Shown: piece after piece, positions 38,465 through 47,306 of the stretch
Layout: each line of letters begins with the position of its first letter
How positions within the stretch are numbered: the stretch's first letter is position 1
Assembly: GCF_001467025.1 (NCBI RefSeq)
Contig: NZ_LNXV01000033.1
Location: 404,476-468,475, forward strand
Source: Legionella brunensis
Lineage (GTDB): Bacteria; Pseudomonadota; Gammaproteobacteria; Legionellales; Legionellaceae
Length of the DNA stretch: 64,000 nt
Reading direction: 5' to 3'
Program-made: the position numbers and the translations under genes
The notes under the pieces: generated by a model
What the model was told of the DNA's origin: nothing
Database searches by the model: none
Seen by the model: only the letters and a program-made list of their open reading frames with translations

Positions 38465-39634
38465 TTAATCCTTACGCATTTTATCAGACAAGGCTATTGG
38501 TGTCGGATACTTTAACACCACCAAATAAGAAGAAACGATAAATGTTAAGATCGTAGTCGCTTGTATTAAATTTGCCGCCACTTCAGAAATAAGCTTGGTG
38601 CTCAGAGCAATACTTGCCACTAAAAGAGAGAATTCACTTGCTTGCCCTAAACGTAACCCTACTTCGCGTGCTACCAGTTTCTTTTCCCCAGCCCGACTTA
38701 AAAGAATATTAAAGAGAAAAGGCTTAATAACGAGCATTAAGATTGCCAGGATACAAGCAGGAATGACCACTTGAGCTGCAAAGGCAAAATTAAAAGTAGC
38801 ACCAATGGAAAAGAAAAACATCACTAAGAAAAAATCCCGCAAGGGCTTTAAACTTTCCGCAATATAGAGCGAAATAGGGCTTGAAGCTAATGCTACACCG
38901 GCCACGAATGCTCCAATATCCTCTGATAAACCTAGCTTTTGTGCAAGAAATGACATCCCTAAACACCAGCCAATGGACAAAAGAAAAACATATTCTTGAG
39001 TTCTGTCGAAACGTGCTAATAGCTTAACAAGAATATAGCGTTCTACAACAAATCCCAAAAGGGTTAAAGCAGGCAACGCAAGACCCACTAAAATCAGATC
39101 ATTCCAGGAAAACCCGCCTCCCTGAGCACCATTAATCAATATTAATACGACTATAGCGATAACGTCTTGCAATAAAAGAATACTAATCATTACTTCACCA
39201 GTATGTTGATGATGTAAAATCGTTGTTGGCAATAATTTTAAGCCAATGATAGTACTTGAAAACATCATGGCCGCACCTAAAATCCAGGACTCAGTCACGC
39301 CCAAGCCAAACCATCGACCAATCAAATAAGCAATAATCGCCAGTAATCCAGAGCTTATAATTGCTATCCAGGTTATTTTTCGTAGCATGTGGACTAAGTT
39401 TTGAGGTTGAAGGTGTAAACCTAACAAGAAGAGCAGGAAGACAATACCAATATCTCCCACTTGCTGTACAACACTGACATCTGGCACAAGCTTTAAGCCC
39501 CACGGACCTAAGGCTGCACCAAGTAAAATATAGGCAACTAGCAAAGATTGTTTTGTATAAAGAACTAATGTTGAAAATATGGCCGCACCGGCAAAAATTA
39601 AAAATATGGTATAAAAAACTCCCTCAGTATGCAT
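38465..39634 (-). CDS. Kef-type cation:proton antiporter, membrane domain only
   Basis: The 389-residue protein is a CPA2-family (Na+/H+ exchanger fold) transporter with about 12 membrane segments. The segment GDIGIVFLLFLLGLHLQP and the later EDIGAFVAGVALASS are typical of KefB/KefC. It lacks the C-terminal RCK/TrkA-N regulatory domain of KefC. Potassium or sodium exchange for protons is the likely role; the ion is not determinable. It is followed directly by ampE. Confidence 0.85.
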   Translation of the reverse strand: MHTEGVFYTIFLIFAGAAIFSTLVLYTKQSLLVAYILLGAALGPWGLKLVPDVSVVQQVGDIGIVFLLFLLGLHLQPQNLVHMLRKITWIAIISSGLLAIIAYLIGRWFGLGVTESWILGAAMMFSSTIIGLKLLPTTILHHQHTGEVMISILLLQDVIAIVVLILINGAQGGGFSWNDLILVGLALPALTLLGFVVERYILVKLLARFDRTQEYVFLLSIGWCLGMSFLAQKLGLSEDIGAFVAGVALASSPISLYIAESLKPLRDFFLVMFFFSIGATFNFAFAAQVVIPACILAILMLVIKPFLFNILLSRAGEKKLVAREVGLRLGQASEFSLLVASIALSTKLISEVAANLIQATTILTFIVSSYLVVLKYPTPIALSDKMRKD

Positions 39635-39785
39635 AAGCTAGTGCCCCACCTTAAAATAAGCAAAATTATATATCTATCCAAATCTTAAATAGAAATATAA
39701 AAGTTCCTAGAATACCACAGATTAGGTTATCCCCAATAAATTGGAAAGAAGATTCATTATAAATATGAACATCGAGTGGTAATTC

Positions 39786-40679
39786 TCAGAATAATCTGTT
39801 AAGAGCACCATAAATCTCAGAAAATTTTGACGGTAACAATGCCGTTAACTCCAAGGAATAGAGTAAGGAGTTTGGTGAAACCAAGCTAATAGCTATATTA
39901 TTGATACTTCTAGTTTTAATATCATGTAACATATTTTTTACAGTAAAATTATCTGCGGTTGTAAATACCAATATAATTCTTGCAGGATTTTGCCTACCAA
40001 GATTAAATAATTCTGCGACAGTCTCGAGTGATGATACAAAGTCCACAACATGATCGTAGGATCTTAAAATATTTGCAATCATCAAACCATGAATAGAAGC
40101 TATTTTTTGCCCTCCTCCACTAGGTAAAAAGCCTACTACTAAATAGGGTTTCTTATGTGCTTTTTTCTTGCCCTGATAAAGATTTTGATAAAGCTTCATC
40201 TCAAGGAAATCTAACAAAAGTGATCGCTTAGCGCTGATACATGCCCTCCCCAACCAAACTTCATTTTCCAAATAATTAAAGAGCTGTGGATAGACAATAT
40301 CTGCAAACTGTTCAGCTGAATACACTGAATGCAAAGCACTTAACTCTTGATGAAGCTGTTTTTGATCAAGATTTTCCAAAGCATTTACAATCCCTTGAAA
40401 CGAAGATTGTAAACTCTCAACAGGAACTGCATGCCAAATCTTACCTCCACCTTCATAAAGCAATGGCTTAACTTTTGATATGGCATGTCCTTTACCCATT
40501 AAAAATAAAATTTGCTTGATCAAAATTACATCATCAGACGTGTAAAGACGATGCCCTTTCACTGTTCTTTTGGGCTGAATTAAACCGTAACGACGCTCCC
40601 AAGCACGTAAAGTAACTGGATTGACACCTGTTTCAGATGATATGTAACCAATTGGAAAATAATTCGTTGTGAAATCCAT
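39786..40679 (-). CDS. MerR-family regulator with degenerate cobalamin-binding-like domain
   Basis: From the ATG at 40679 (AAAGGA upstream) the protein has 297 residues; an upstream ATG at 40733 lacks a site. The N-terminal MerR helix-turn-helix reads YISSETGVNPVTLRAWERRYGL and GHRLYTSDDV. The remainder has the layout of CarH/LitR-type B12 sensors: a helical bundle, then LPSGGGQKIASIHGLMIANILR where B12 binders have a conserved Glu-x-His-x-x-Gly. That His-containing motif is not kept, so light or cobalamin sensing is doubtful. It is divergent from the MFS transporter, a likely target. Confidence 0.75.
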   Translation of the reverse strand: MDFTTNYFPIGYISSETGVNPVTLRAWERRYGLIQPKRTVKGHRLYTSDDVILIKQILFLMGKGHAISKVKPLLYEGGGKIWHAVPVESLQSSFQGIVNALENLDQKQLHQELSALHSVYSAEQFADIVYPQLFNYLENEVWLGRACISAKRSLLLDFLEMKLYQNLYQGKKKAHKKPYLVVGFLPSGGGQKIASIHGLMIANILRSYDHVVDFVSSLETVAELFNLGRQNPARIILVFTTADNFTVKNMLHDIKTRSINNIAISLVSPNSLLYSLELTALLPSKFSEIYGALNRLF

Positions 40680-40692
40680 TTCATATTCCTTT

Positions 40693-40708
40693 GCCAATAG
40701 TAATTGGC
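40693..40708. promoter_or_regulatory. Short palindrome upstream of the MerR-type gene
   Basis: GCCAAT and ATTGGC are separated by four bases, 14 bases upstream of the regulator's start codon. It may be an operator for autoregulation or for control of the divergent transporter. Only symmetry and position support it. Confidence 0.3.
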
Positions 40709-40833
40709 CAGTTATTGAATACAGAATAGACAATTAGTAGTCAGGGTGATAATATTTTCAATTTTGCCTATTGTATAACTCATTGAGTTGTAATAATTAT
40801 AGTTCAACCAAACAGACAGGAGTAGAAAAGTCG

Positions 40834-42135
40834 ATGGACTCTAGCAGCACGCAACCGATGGCACCCAATGATTCCTCTTTTAAAACCTTTCTGCCATGGA
40901 TTGTGTGGGGATTAGGTTGCCTGTTTTATTTCTATGAGTGTCTGCTTCAAGTATCTCCTAGTGTTATGAGTACTGAATTAATGCGTGACTTTGCAGTAAC
41001 CAGCCAAACTCTAGGCATTTTATCGGGTATTTATTTCTATTCTTATGCAGCAATGCAGCTTCCTGGCGGCGTGTTGATGGATTATTTTGGTCCGCAACGT
41101 TTGTTAACCATCGCAACTACCATTTGCGCAATTAGTACGATTGCTTTTGGTCTTACCAATAACTTTTTCATGGCTTGTCTTGCACGCCTAATGATTGGCT
41201 TTGGTTCAGCTTTTGCCGCGGTAGGATCAATGAAACTAGCTGCGAACTGGTTTCCTGCCCAACGTTTTGCATTATTGACTGGTATGATGGTTACTATCGG
41301 TATGTTAGGAGCTATTGGCGGTGAAGCTCCTTTAGCTTTATTGATAGATGCCTATGGTTGGCGAAAAAGTATGATTATTATGGGCTCGGTAGGCATTATC
41401 CTGGCTATTTTAATCTTGACTATTGCCAAAGACTCTCCTAATAAAAAAGGACATCTGAATCATCATGCGGATGAAGAACCACTTTTAGCCAGCTTCCTGA
41501 CTATCGTAAAAAATCGTCAACTATGGCTAGTGGCTACCTATGGTGGCTTGATGTATATGGCTACCCCAGTCTTTTGTGGCTTATGGGGTGTTCCTTTTTT
41601 AATGTTTAAAATGAATCTTGCAAAAGCTACTGCAGCAAATTATATCTCCCTCGTTTTTGTGGGTTGGGCAATAGCTAGCCCCTTGTGGGGAATTTTTTCA
41701 AACCGCATTGGGTTAAGAAAGCCTCCTATGTATATTGGCTGTATTGGCGCTCTAATAACAAGCTTGCTCTTTATTTATGCTAACATCGAATCTGGCTGGA
41801 TTATGCAATTGTTATTATTTGCATTCGGTATTTTTTCTGCAGGGTTCCTGCCCGCCTTTGCTGTTGCAAAAGAGTTGTGTAGTAAACGTTATGTCGCGAC
41901 GGGACTGAGCTTCATGAACATGATGAATATGGTGGGTATAGCCTTGGCTCAACCTATTATTGGTTTTATTCTCGATAGAATGTGGCAAGGTGAAATTGTT
42001 GATAAAGTGCGCGTTTATCCCTTAGAGGCCTATCATGTGGCACTGGCTTTATTACCAGCAGGCATGTTTATTTCTTTGTTAATTTTGCCTCGCGTTAAAG
42101 AGACTCATTGTCAATCAGTACAAGATAGTAAATAG
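40834..42135 (+). CDS. MFS transporter
   Basis: From the ATG at 40834 (AGGAG about 11 bases upstream) the protein has 433 residues and about 12 membrane segments. It has the MFS signature between TM2 and TM3 ([13 protein letters not shown]). A polar central loop with [17 protein letters not shown] separates the halves. Legionella uses many MFS proteins, including the Pht family, for amino acids and other nutrients, but I cannot place this one. It is divergent from a MerR-type regulator and precedes miaB by 25 bases. Confidence 0.85.
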   Translation: MDSSSTQPMAPNDSSFKTFLPWIVWGLGCLFYFYECLLQVSPSVMSTELMRDFAVTSQTLGILSGIYFYSYAAMQLPGGVLMDYFGPQRLLTIATTICAISTIAFGLTNNFFMACLARLMIGFGSAFAAVGSMKLAANWFPAQRFALLTGMMVTIGMLGAIGGEAPLALLIDAYGWRKSMIIMGSVGIILAILILTIAKDSPNKKGHLNHHADEEPLLASFLTIVKNRQLWLVATYGGLMYMATPVFCGLWGVPFLMFKMNLAKATAANYISLVFVGWAIASPLWGIFSNRIGLRKPPMYIGCIGALITSLLFIYANIESGWIMQLLLFAFGIFSAGFLPAFAVAKELCSKRYVATGLSFMNMMNMVGIALAQPIIGFILDRMWQGEIVDKVRVYPLEAYHVALALLPAGMFISLLILPRVKETHCQSVQDSK

Positions 42136-42160
42136 CTTTAAAATAAATAAGATTAAAATT

Positions 42161-43501
42161 ATGGCAAAAAAACTTTATATCAAAACCAATGGCTGTCAGA
42201 TGAATGAATATGATTCATCTAAAATGGCGGAAGTTCTTCTCCAATCTCATGGTTTGGAAAAAACAGACAATGTTGAGGAAGCAGATGTTATTCTGTTGAA
42301 TACATGCTCCATTCGCGAAAAAGCCCAGGAGAAAGTTTTCTCACAACTAGGGCAATGGCGCGAATATAAACAAAAGAACCCTCATGTCGTCATTGGGGTT
42401 GGCGGATGTGTTGCCAGTCAGGAAGGTGCTGATATCATCAAAAGAGCGCCTTTTGTTGATTTAGTTTTCGGCCCTCAAACGCTCCATCGCTTACCCACCC
42501 TACTTAACGAGCGTTTAAGCACTAAAAAAGCAGTTGTTGACATTAGCTTTCCAGAGATTGAAAAATTTGATCATCTTCCTGCGCCTCGTGCTGAGGGACC
42601 TGTTGCTTTTGTTTCTATTATGGAAGGTTGCAGCAAATATTGTAGTTATTGTGTTGTTCCTTATACTCGCGGTGAGGAAATTAGCCGACCTTTTGATGAT
42701 GTTTTAGCAGAGTGCTACCAGCTTGCTGCCCAAGGTGTGCGAGAAATCAATCTCTTAGGACAAAACGTCAATGATTATCGCGGTGCAATGAATAATGGTG
42801 ATGTGGCTGATTTAGCGTTGCTAATTCATTACCTTGCAGCTATTGATGGAATTGGTCGCATTCGTTTTACAACCTCACATCCCTTGGCCTTCTCTGATAA
42901 TTTAATCAATGCCTATGCAGAAGTGCCGGAATTAGCCAACCATTTACATCTTCCTGTACAAAGTGGTTCCGATAAAATTCTTAGCATGATGAAGCGTGGT
43001 TACACCGCAATGGAGTTTAAATCGAAAATCCGTAAATTGCGTAAAATACGCCCCGACATTCGTCTGTCTACCGACATTATCGTAGGATTTCCAGGCGAAA
43101 CAGATGAAGACTTTCAAGCAACAATGGATTTAGTCCATGACATTGGTTTTGATACTTCCTTTAGTTTTATCTACAGCCCGCGTCCTGGTACACCGGCCGC
43201 CAATCTAGCTGACGAAACTCCTATGGACGTAAAAAAGCAAAGACTACAAATATTGCAAAACCGCCTGCTCTTACAAGCATCTCGTTACAGTCAATCGATG
43301 GTTGGGAGTATACAGCGTATTCTTGTTACGGGTAAATCTAAAAAAAATTCGCAACAACTGGCCGGACGAACTGAGTGCAATCGAGTCGTGAATTTTGATG
43401 GTCCTGCATCTCTGATAGGCCAATTTGTTGACGTTCTTATTGGCGAAGCCCTGCCAAACTCTTTGCGTGGCAGATTAACTGATGAGTTTATAACTGCATG
43501 A
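42161..43501 (+). CDS. miaB: tRNA-2-methylthio-N6-dimethylallyladenosine synthase
   Basis: MiaB is a radical-SAM methylthiotransferase that modifies A37 of tRNAs reading UNN codons. The 446-residue protein has the N-terminal cluster domain ([12 protein letters not shown], then NTCSIREKA). The radical-SAM motif [15 protein letters not shown] gives the Cys-x3-Cys-x2-Cys triad (about residues 157-164). A C-terminal TRAM domain follows. It overlaps rluD by four bases (ATGA), starting a run miaB-rluD-pgeF-degP. Confidence 0.97.
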   Translation: MAKKLYIKTNGCQMNEYDSSKMAEVLLQSHGLEKTDNVEEADVILLNTCSIREKAQEKVFSQLGQWREYKQKNPHVVIGVGGCVASQEGADIIKRAPFVDLVFGPQTLHRLPTLLNERLSTKKAVVDISFPEIEKFDHLPAPRAEGPVAFVSIMEGCSKYCSYCVVPYTRGEEISRPFDDVLAECYQLAAQGVREINLLGQNVNDYRGAMNNGDVADLALLIHYLAAIDGIGRIRFTTSHPLAFSDNLINAYAEVPELANHLHLPVQSGSDKILSMMKRGYTAMEFKSKIRKLRKIRPDIRLSTDIIVGFPGETDEDFQATMDLVHDIGFDTSFSFIYSPRPGTPAANLADETPMDVKKQRLQILQNRLLLQASRYSQSMVGSIQRILVTGKSKKNSQQLAGRTECNRVVNFDGPASLIGQFVDVLIGEALPNSLRGRLTDEFITA

Positions 43502-44457
43502 GTGAGCCCATTGCCAAGCATATTATTATTCCTCGAGAATATCATGGACAACGAATTGATACAGTGCTTGCTCAATTGTTCCCTGATTATTCGCGTTCGC
43601 AGTTCAGTCATTGGCTAAAGCAAGGAGCAATCACGCTTAATCATCGAGTCTGTAAACCTAAAGACAAAGTACTTGATGGCGATGAAATCAATATCGAAAT
43701 TGATTTCGCTGCGCCCACTGACAGTATGGTTTCTCTTCCCGAAGCTATCCCTCTGAATATTATCTATGAAGATGAACATCTACTGGTTATAGATAAGCCA
43801 GCAGGGCTAGTAGTGCACCCAGGAGCAGGCAATCGTGAGCACACTCTTGTGAATGCGCTGCTGCACCATTCACCGCAGTTGGCAAGTTTACCTCGAGCAG
43901 GGATCGTACATCGATTAGATAAAGATACAACAGGGTTACTTGTCATAGCCAAAACCCTAGCCAGTCATACTAATCTCATAAGACAAATGCAAGCTCGTGA
44001 AATACATCGCTGCTACATCACTCTAGTACAAGGTCACTTGATTTCAGGAGGTGAAATAGACACCTTCTATAGCAGACACCCTAGGAATCGTTTAAAGATG
44101 GCCGTCTGCGCTCAAGGGCGGGAAGCAATTACCCTTTATTCTATTCGTAAGCATTATCAAGATTATACCTTATTAGATGTGCAACTCTTAACAGGACGTA
44201 CTCATCAAATCCGTGTCCACATGGCTTATATTAATCACCCCGTTGTCGGTGATCAGTTATATGGAGGGAGAATGCGCCTCCCGGCTCAAGCCACAGAGGA
44301 GTTAAGAGAAATTTTGAGACAATTTCACCGACAAGCACTACATGCATCCAGCTTGTCATTTATACACCCTGAAACCGACGAAGAATTGACATTCGAAGCC
44401 CCTTTGCCGGATGATTTTCAGCATCTTCTTCAATCATTGGATAATCATTTTGACTAA
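43498..44457 (+). CDS. rluD: 23S rRNA pseudouridine synthase D
   Basis: RluD makes pseudouridines 1911, 1915 and 1917 in helix 69 of 23S rRNA. The 319-residue protein has an N-terminal S4 RNA-binding domain (residues about 17-75). The catalytic Asp is in [12 protein letters not shown] (about residue 140), and [12 protein letters not shown] is the other RluA-family signature. It overlaps miaB by four bases and pgeF by eight. In E. coli rluD is likewise followed by yfiH (pgeF). Confidence 0.95.
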   Translation: MSEPIAKHIIIPREYHGQRIDTVLAQLFPDYSRSQFSHWLKQGAITLNHRVCKPKDKVLDGDEINIEIDFAAPTDSMVSLPEAIPLNIIYEDEHLLVIDKPAGLVVHPGAGNREHTLVNALLHHSPQLASLPRAGIVHRLDKDTTGLLVIAKTLASHTNLIRQMQAREIHRCYITLVQGHLISGGEIDTFYSRHPRNRLKMAVCAQGREAITLYSIRKHYQDYTLLDVQLLTGRTHQIRVHMAYINHPVVGDQLYGGRMRLPAQATEELREILRQFHRQALHASSLSFIHPETDEELTFEAPLPDDFQHLLQSLDNHFD

Positions 44458-45190
44458 ACTCTACGCTAACTGGCCAGCCCCTTCAAATGTTTCCGGATTG
44501 ACAACTTTACGACATTCTGGATTTAGTAAGCCGCCGTTTGATAAGAATAATCTAGCCTTACACGTTGGTGATGACAGTGGTGATGTACTTCTAAATCGCC
44601 AACAGCTAAAAACTGAATTGGAACTGACTAAAGAGCCAGCCTGGCTAGAACAAATCCATAGTACCCTCTGTGTTCTAGTAGAAGAGGAGGCTAATCGAAC
44701 TGCTGATGCCGCTATTACAAGGACCCCAAGACAGCCTTTGGCCATTTTAACAGCAGATTGCTTGCCTATCTTACTTTGTAATCAAGAGGGCAATGAAATT
44801 GCTGCTATTCATGCCGGCTGGCGAGGCTTAGTAAATGGCATTGTGGAGAATACTCTAAATAAAATGCAAAGTCCTCCTACACAACTGATGGCTTGGATTG
44901 GTCCTGCTATCTGCCAATCTTGCTTTGAGGTGGGCGAAGAAGTCTTGCAAGCCTATGAAAATCGTTATCCTTTGTCATCGAAAGATTTTTACCGTAAAGG
45001 TGAGAAATGGCATGGTAATTTACCCAAACTTGCTGAGCACATCCTCAATAATTCGGGCATATCGGCCGTTTTTCAATCAAATGTCTGCACATTTGAACAA
45101 AATAATGACTTCTATTCCTATCGAAGAACGTCACAAACAGGTAGAATGGCAACACTTATTTGGTTTAATGAAAAAAATCGGAATCAATGA
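44450..45190 (+). CDS. pgeF: Peptidoglycan editing factor PgeF (YfiH, DUF152 family)
   Basis: PgeF removes mis-incorporated residues from cytoplasmic UDP-MurNAc-linked peptidoglycan precursors; the fold was earlier described as a laccase-like polyphenol oxidase. Conserved His and Cys residues are in TADCLPILLC, AAIHAGWRGL and GPAICQSCFEVG. I prefer a TTG start at 44450, giving [11 protein letters not shown] and 246 residues, which aligns with the E. coli YfiH start; an ATG at 44411 would add 13 residues and overlap rluD by 47 bases. The downstream gene starts one base after its stop. Confidence 0.85.
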   Translation: MTKLYANWPAPSNVSGLTTLRHSGFSKPPFDKNNLALHVGDDSGDVLLNRQQLKTELELTKEPAWLEQIHSTLCVLVEEEANRTADAAITRTPRQPLAILTADCLPILLCNQEGNEIAAIHAGWRGLVNGIVENTLNKMQSPPTQLMAWIGPAICQSCFEVGEEVLQAYENRYPLSSKDFYRKGEKWHGNLPKLAEHILNNSGISAVFQSNVCTFEQNNDFYSYRRTSQTGRMATLIWFNEKNRNQ

Positions 45191-45191
45191 C

Positions 45192-46568
45192 ATGACTAGT
45201 AAAATTCGTTTAGTGATAATAACCATGCTTTTTGCGTTCTGCTCTTTTGTAGCAACAGCAGAGGAGGCAAAACCTTTAGCCACATGGGCCCCTATTCTTA
45301 AAAGTACAATGCCAGCCATTGTTAACGTTGCAGTACAAGGTTACCTACCTAGTAATAGTGGCAATGAAGAAGATGAAGAAGCCAATCAAGAAGCACCAGC
45401 TCCTTCGCAACAACTTCCCGAAAAGCCCAAAAAGTTTCAAAGTATTGGTTCAGGTGTTATTGTTGACCCACAAAATGGTGTCATAATTACCAATGATCAT
45501 GTGATCCGTAACGCTTCATTAATTACTGTGACCTTAAATGATGGGCGTCGCTTAAAGGCCAAGCTTATAGGTGGCGACAGTGAGACTGATATTGCCGTAT
45601 TAAAAGTTGATGCAAAAAATCTTAAAAGCTTACCTATTGGTAATTCCGACAATGTTGAAGTTGGTGATTTTGTTGTGGCAATTGGTAACCCTTTTGGTTT
45701 AAATAGTTTTGGCAATAGTCAAACTGCTACGTTTGGCATTATTAGTGCCACAAAACGTAGCGACTTAAATATTGAAGGGGTAGAAAATTTTATCCAAACT
45801 GATGCAGCCATTAACCCAGGAAATTCAGGTGGCGCTTTAGTAAATGCAAAAGGAGAATTAATAGGAATTAACACAGCCATTATTTCCCCTTACGGTGGTA
45901 ACGTCGGTATTGGCTTTGCTATCCCAATTAACATGGCAAAGGACGTTGCTCAACAACTGATTAAGTTTGGTTCTATTCACCGTGGACTGATGGGAATTTT
46001 CGTACAACACCTTACTCCTGAATTAGCACAAGCAATGGGCTATCCAGAAGATTTTCAAGGAGCAATTATTGCCCAGGTGAATCAAGACTCTCCAGCAGAA
46101 AAAGCAGGTTTAAAGCCTGGTGATATCATTACTAAAATTAATGATACTAAAATTACTCAGGCAACACAGGTCAAATCAACAATTGGTTTATTGCGAGTTG
46201 GCAGTGAAGCAAAATTAACAATCTTACGGGATGGCAAGGAAATGTCCCTCAGTGCCGTTGTTACAGACATTAAAAAGCATGAACAGAAACTGCAAGCTAA
46301 CAATCCGTTCTTATATGGTCTTGCGATTAAAAACTTTGAGCAAGACTCCCCCATGCATGGCCATGTTGTTGGCGTTCAAGTTGCTGGTGCTTCTGAAAAC
46401 AGTGCTGGTTGGCGCGCAGGATTAAGACCAGGTGATATTATTATCTCAGCAAACAAGCAACCAACACCTAACGTAAGAGCATTACAAACTATTGCTCAAC
46501 AGCAAAATAAACAATTGCTGCTTCAAGTTTTACGCGGACCAGGCGCTCTGTATTTATTGGTAGTCTAA
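45192..46568 (+). CDS. degP: Periplasmic serine protease/chaperone, DegP/DegQ (HtrA) family
   Basis: This 458-residue precursor is an HtrA protease for envelope protein quality control. A signal peptide covers residues 1 to about 24. The trypsin-like triad is His103 (NDHVI), Asp133 (TDIAVLK) and Ser212 (NPGNSGG). An acidic, Pro-rich LA loop lies around residues 55-80. Two PDZ domains follow (HRGLMGIFVQHLTPELAQAM and NSAGWRAGLRPGDII regions). I chose the ATG at 45192, one base after pgeF; an in-frame ATG at 45168 would lengthen the signal by eight residues. DegP versus DegQ is not decided by sequence. Confidence 0.93.
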   Translation: MTSKIRLVIITMLFAFCSFVATAEEAKPLATWAPILKSTMPAIVNVAVQGYLPSNSGNEEDEEANQEAPAPSQQLPEKPKKFQSIGSGVIVDPQNGVIITNDHVIRNASLITVTLNDGRRLKAKLIGGDSETDIAVLKVDAKNLKSLPIGNSDNVEVGDFVVAIGNPFGLNSFGNSQTATFGIISATKRSDLNIEGVENFIQTDAAINPGNSGGALVNAKGELIGINTAIISPYGGNVGIGFAIPINMAKDVAQQLIKFGSIHRGLMGIFVQHLTPELAQAMGYPEDFQGAIIAQVNQDSPAEKAGLKPGDIITKINDTKITQATQVKSTIGLLRVGSEAKLTILRDGKEMSLSAVVTDIKKHEQKLQANNPFLYGLAIKNFEQDSPMHGHVVGVQVAGASENSAGWRAGLRPGDIIISANKQPTPNVRALQTIAQQQNKQLLLQVLRGPGALYLLVV

Positions 46569-46883
46569 TACCTCCTATTGATTGCTCTTTCTTAATAAAC
46601 TTAGGAAGGAGCAATTATCATCCAAGAACGTTTCCTTAGCTCTTCAGTTTAAAATATTTTATCGTCTTGCTCCGAGATACTACCCGCAAATTGGCAGTAA
46701 AACTCCAGTAATTACATTTACCTGATCCATCTAGTAATAAAAATATCTACTTGAAATCTTGTTTCCATGGTGGTGACAATATTTCATAGAGCATTTTTTA
46801 CTAATTCCAAGAAGAAAATCTTAAAATATTAAATTTCAGTATTGACATCAAACGCTTAAAGAGACAAAATCACGACCTCTTGT
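46569..46883. other. Intergenic region with a degP 3' hairpin
   Basis: No gene is seen. At 46581-46615 a 14-base-pair stem (two G-U pairs, ATTGCTC pairing with GAGCAAT at its base, seven- to eight-base loop) could end the degP transcript, although no clear T tract follows. The right end holds the tRNA promoter. Confidence 0.45.
46842..46870 (+). promoter_or_regulatory. Sigma-70 promoter of tRNA-Met
   Basis: A consensus -35 TTGACA (46842-46847) is 17 bases from CAAAAT (46865-46870), a fair -10. Transcription would start near 46877, a few bases before the mature tRNA. Confidence 0.65.
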
Positions 46884-46960
46884 GGCTATGTAGCTCAGCC
46901 GGTTAGAGCGCGGCACTCATAATGCTGAGGTCGGTGGTTCGAGTCCACCCATAGCCACCA
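46884..46960 (+). tRNA. tRNA-Met (anticodon CAT)
   Basis: The 77-base gene folds as a cloverleaf: acceptor GGCTATG pairs with CATAGCC, the anticodon stem CGGCA/TGCTG encloses CTCATAA with anticodon CAT, the T arm contains GGTTCGAGTCC, and CCA is encoded. A normal acceptor pair G1-C72 and resemblance to E. coli metT point to elongator methionine rather than initiator. A lysidine-modified Ile2 tRNA is the alternative. Confidence 0.93.
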
Positions 46961-46990
46961 TTAAATCAATAAGTCACGATAATACCCATT

Positions 46991-47071
46991 CTAGCTCCAA
47001 GTGCGACAATCATTTTTAAACTGCTGTATAAACAGTTCCTTGGGTGTTTTATAGCCGATCATCGGTTCATT
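46991..47071 (-). pseudogene. Remnant of a transposase C-terminus
   Basis: Read on the minus strand, 26 codons from 47071 to a TAG at 46991 encode a peptide with IGYKTPKELF, the GYKTPxE-type ending common to DDE transposases of integrase-core families. An in-frame stop lies directly upstream and no start or inverted repeat is found, so it is a decayed fragment. It lies 30 bases from tRNA-Met. Family assignment rests on this short motif alone. Confidence 0.45.
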
Positions 47072-47126
47072 TTATCAGCTATAAAATCAAAAAGTTCTTT
47101 TTTGTTACCAAGTTAATTTTAGACTT

Positions 47127-47227
47127 GTAGCTGGTTGGCGCCTGGCGGCAACGAGGAAGCTGATATCTTCTTTTTGTTATGTCACAATCAATAAAAACCG
47201 ATTGTCGCCCTGCGCCAACCAGGCTAC
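47127..47227. repeat. 101-bp palindromic element downstream of tRNA-Met
   Basis: GTAGC-TGGTTGGCGC at the left end matches, inverted, GCGCCAACCAGGCTAC at the right end with one inserted base. The similarity continues inward over about 28 bases (GGCGGCAA against GGCGACAA). The middle has no gene. It looks like a non-coding mobile or structured intergenic repeat, differing from the element at 34368-34509. Confidence 0.55.
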
Positions 47228-47306
47228 GTATATGGACTCATCCGTTTTTGCAAGTAACTAGCTGGTGAATAGATAACTCTATATACGTAAGCAGGGATCC
47301 AGAAGT

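Noticed and set aside
44898-45191. 98-codon upstream extension of the DegP frame
   Set aside because: It lies within pgeF in another frame; the signal peptide begins only at the ATG at 45168 or 45192.
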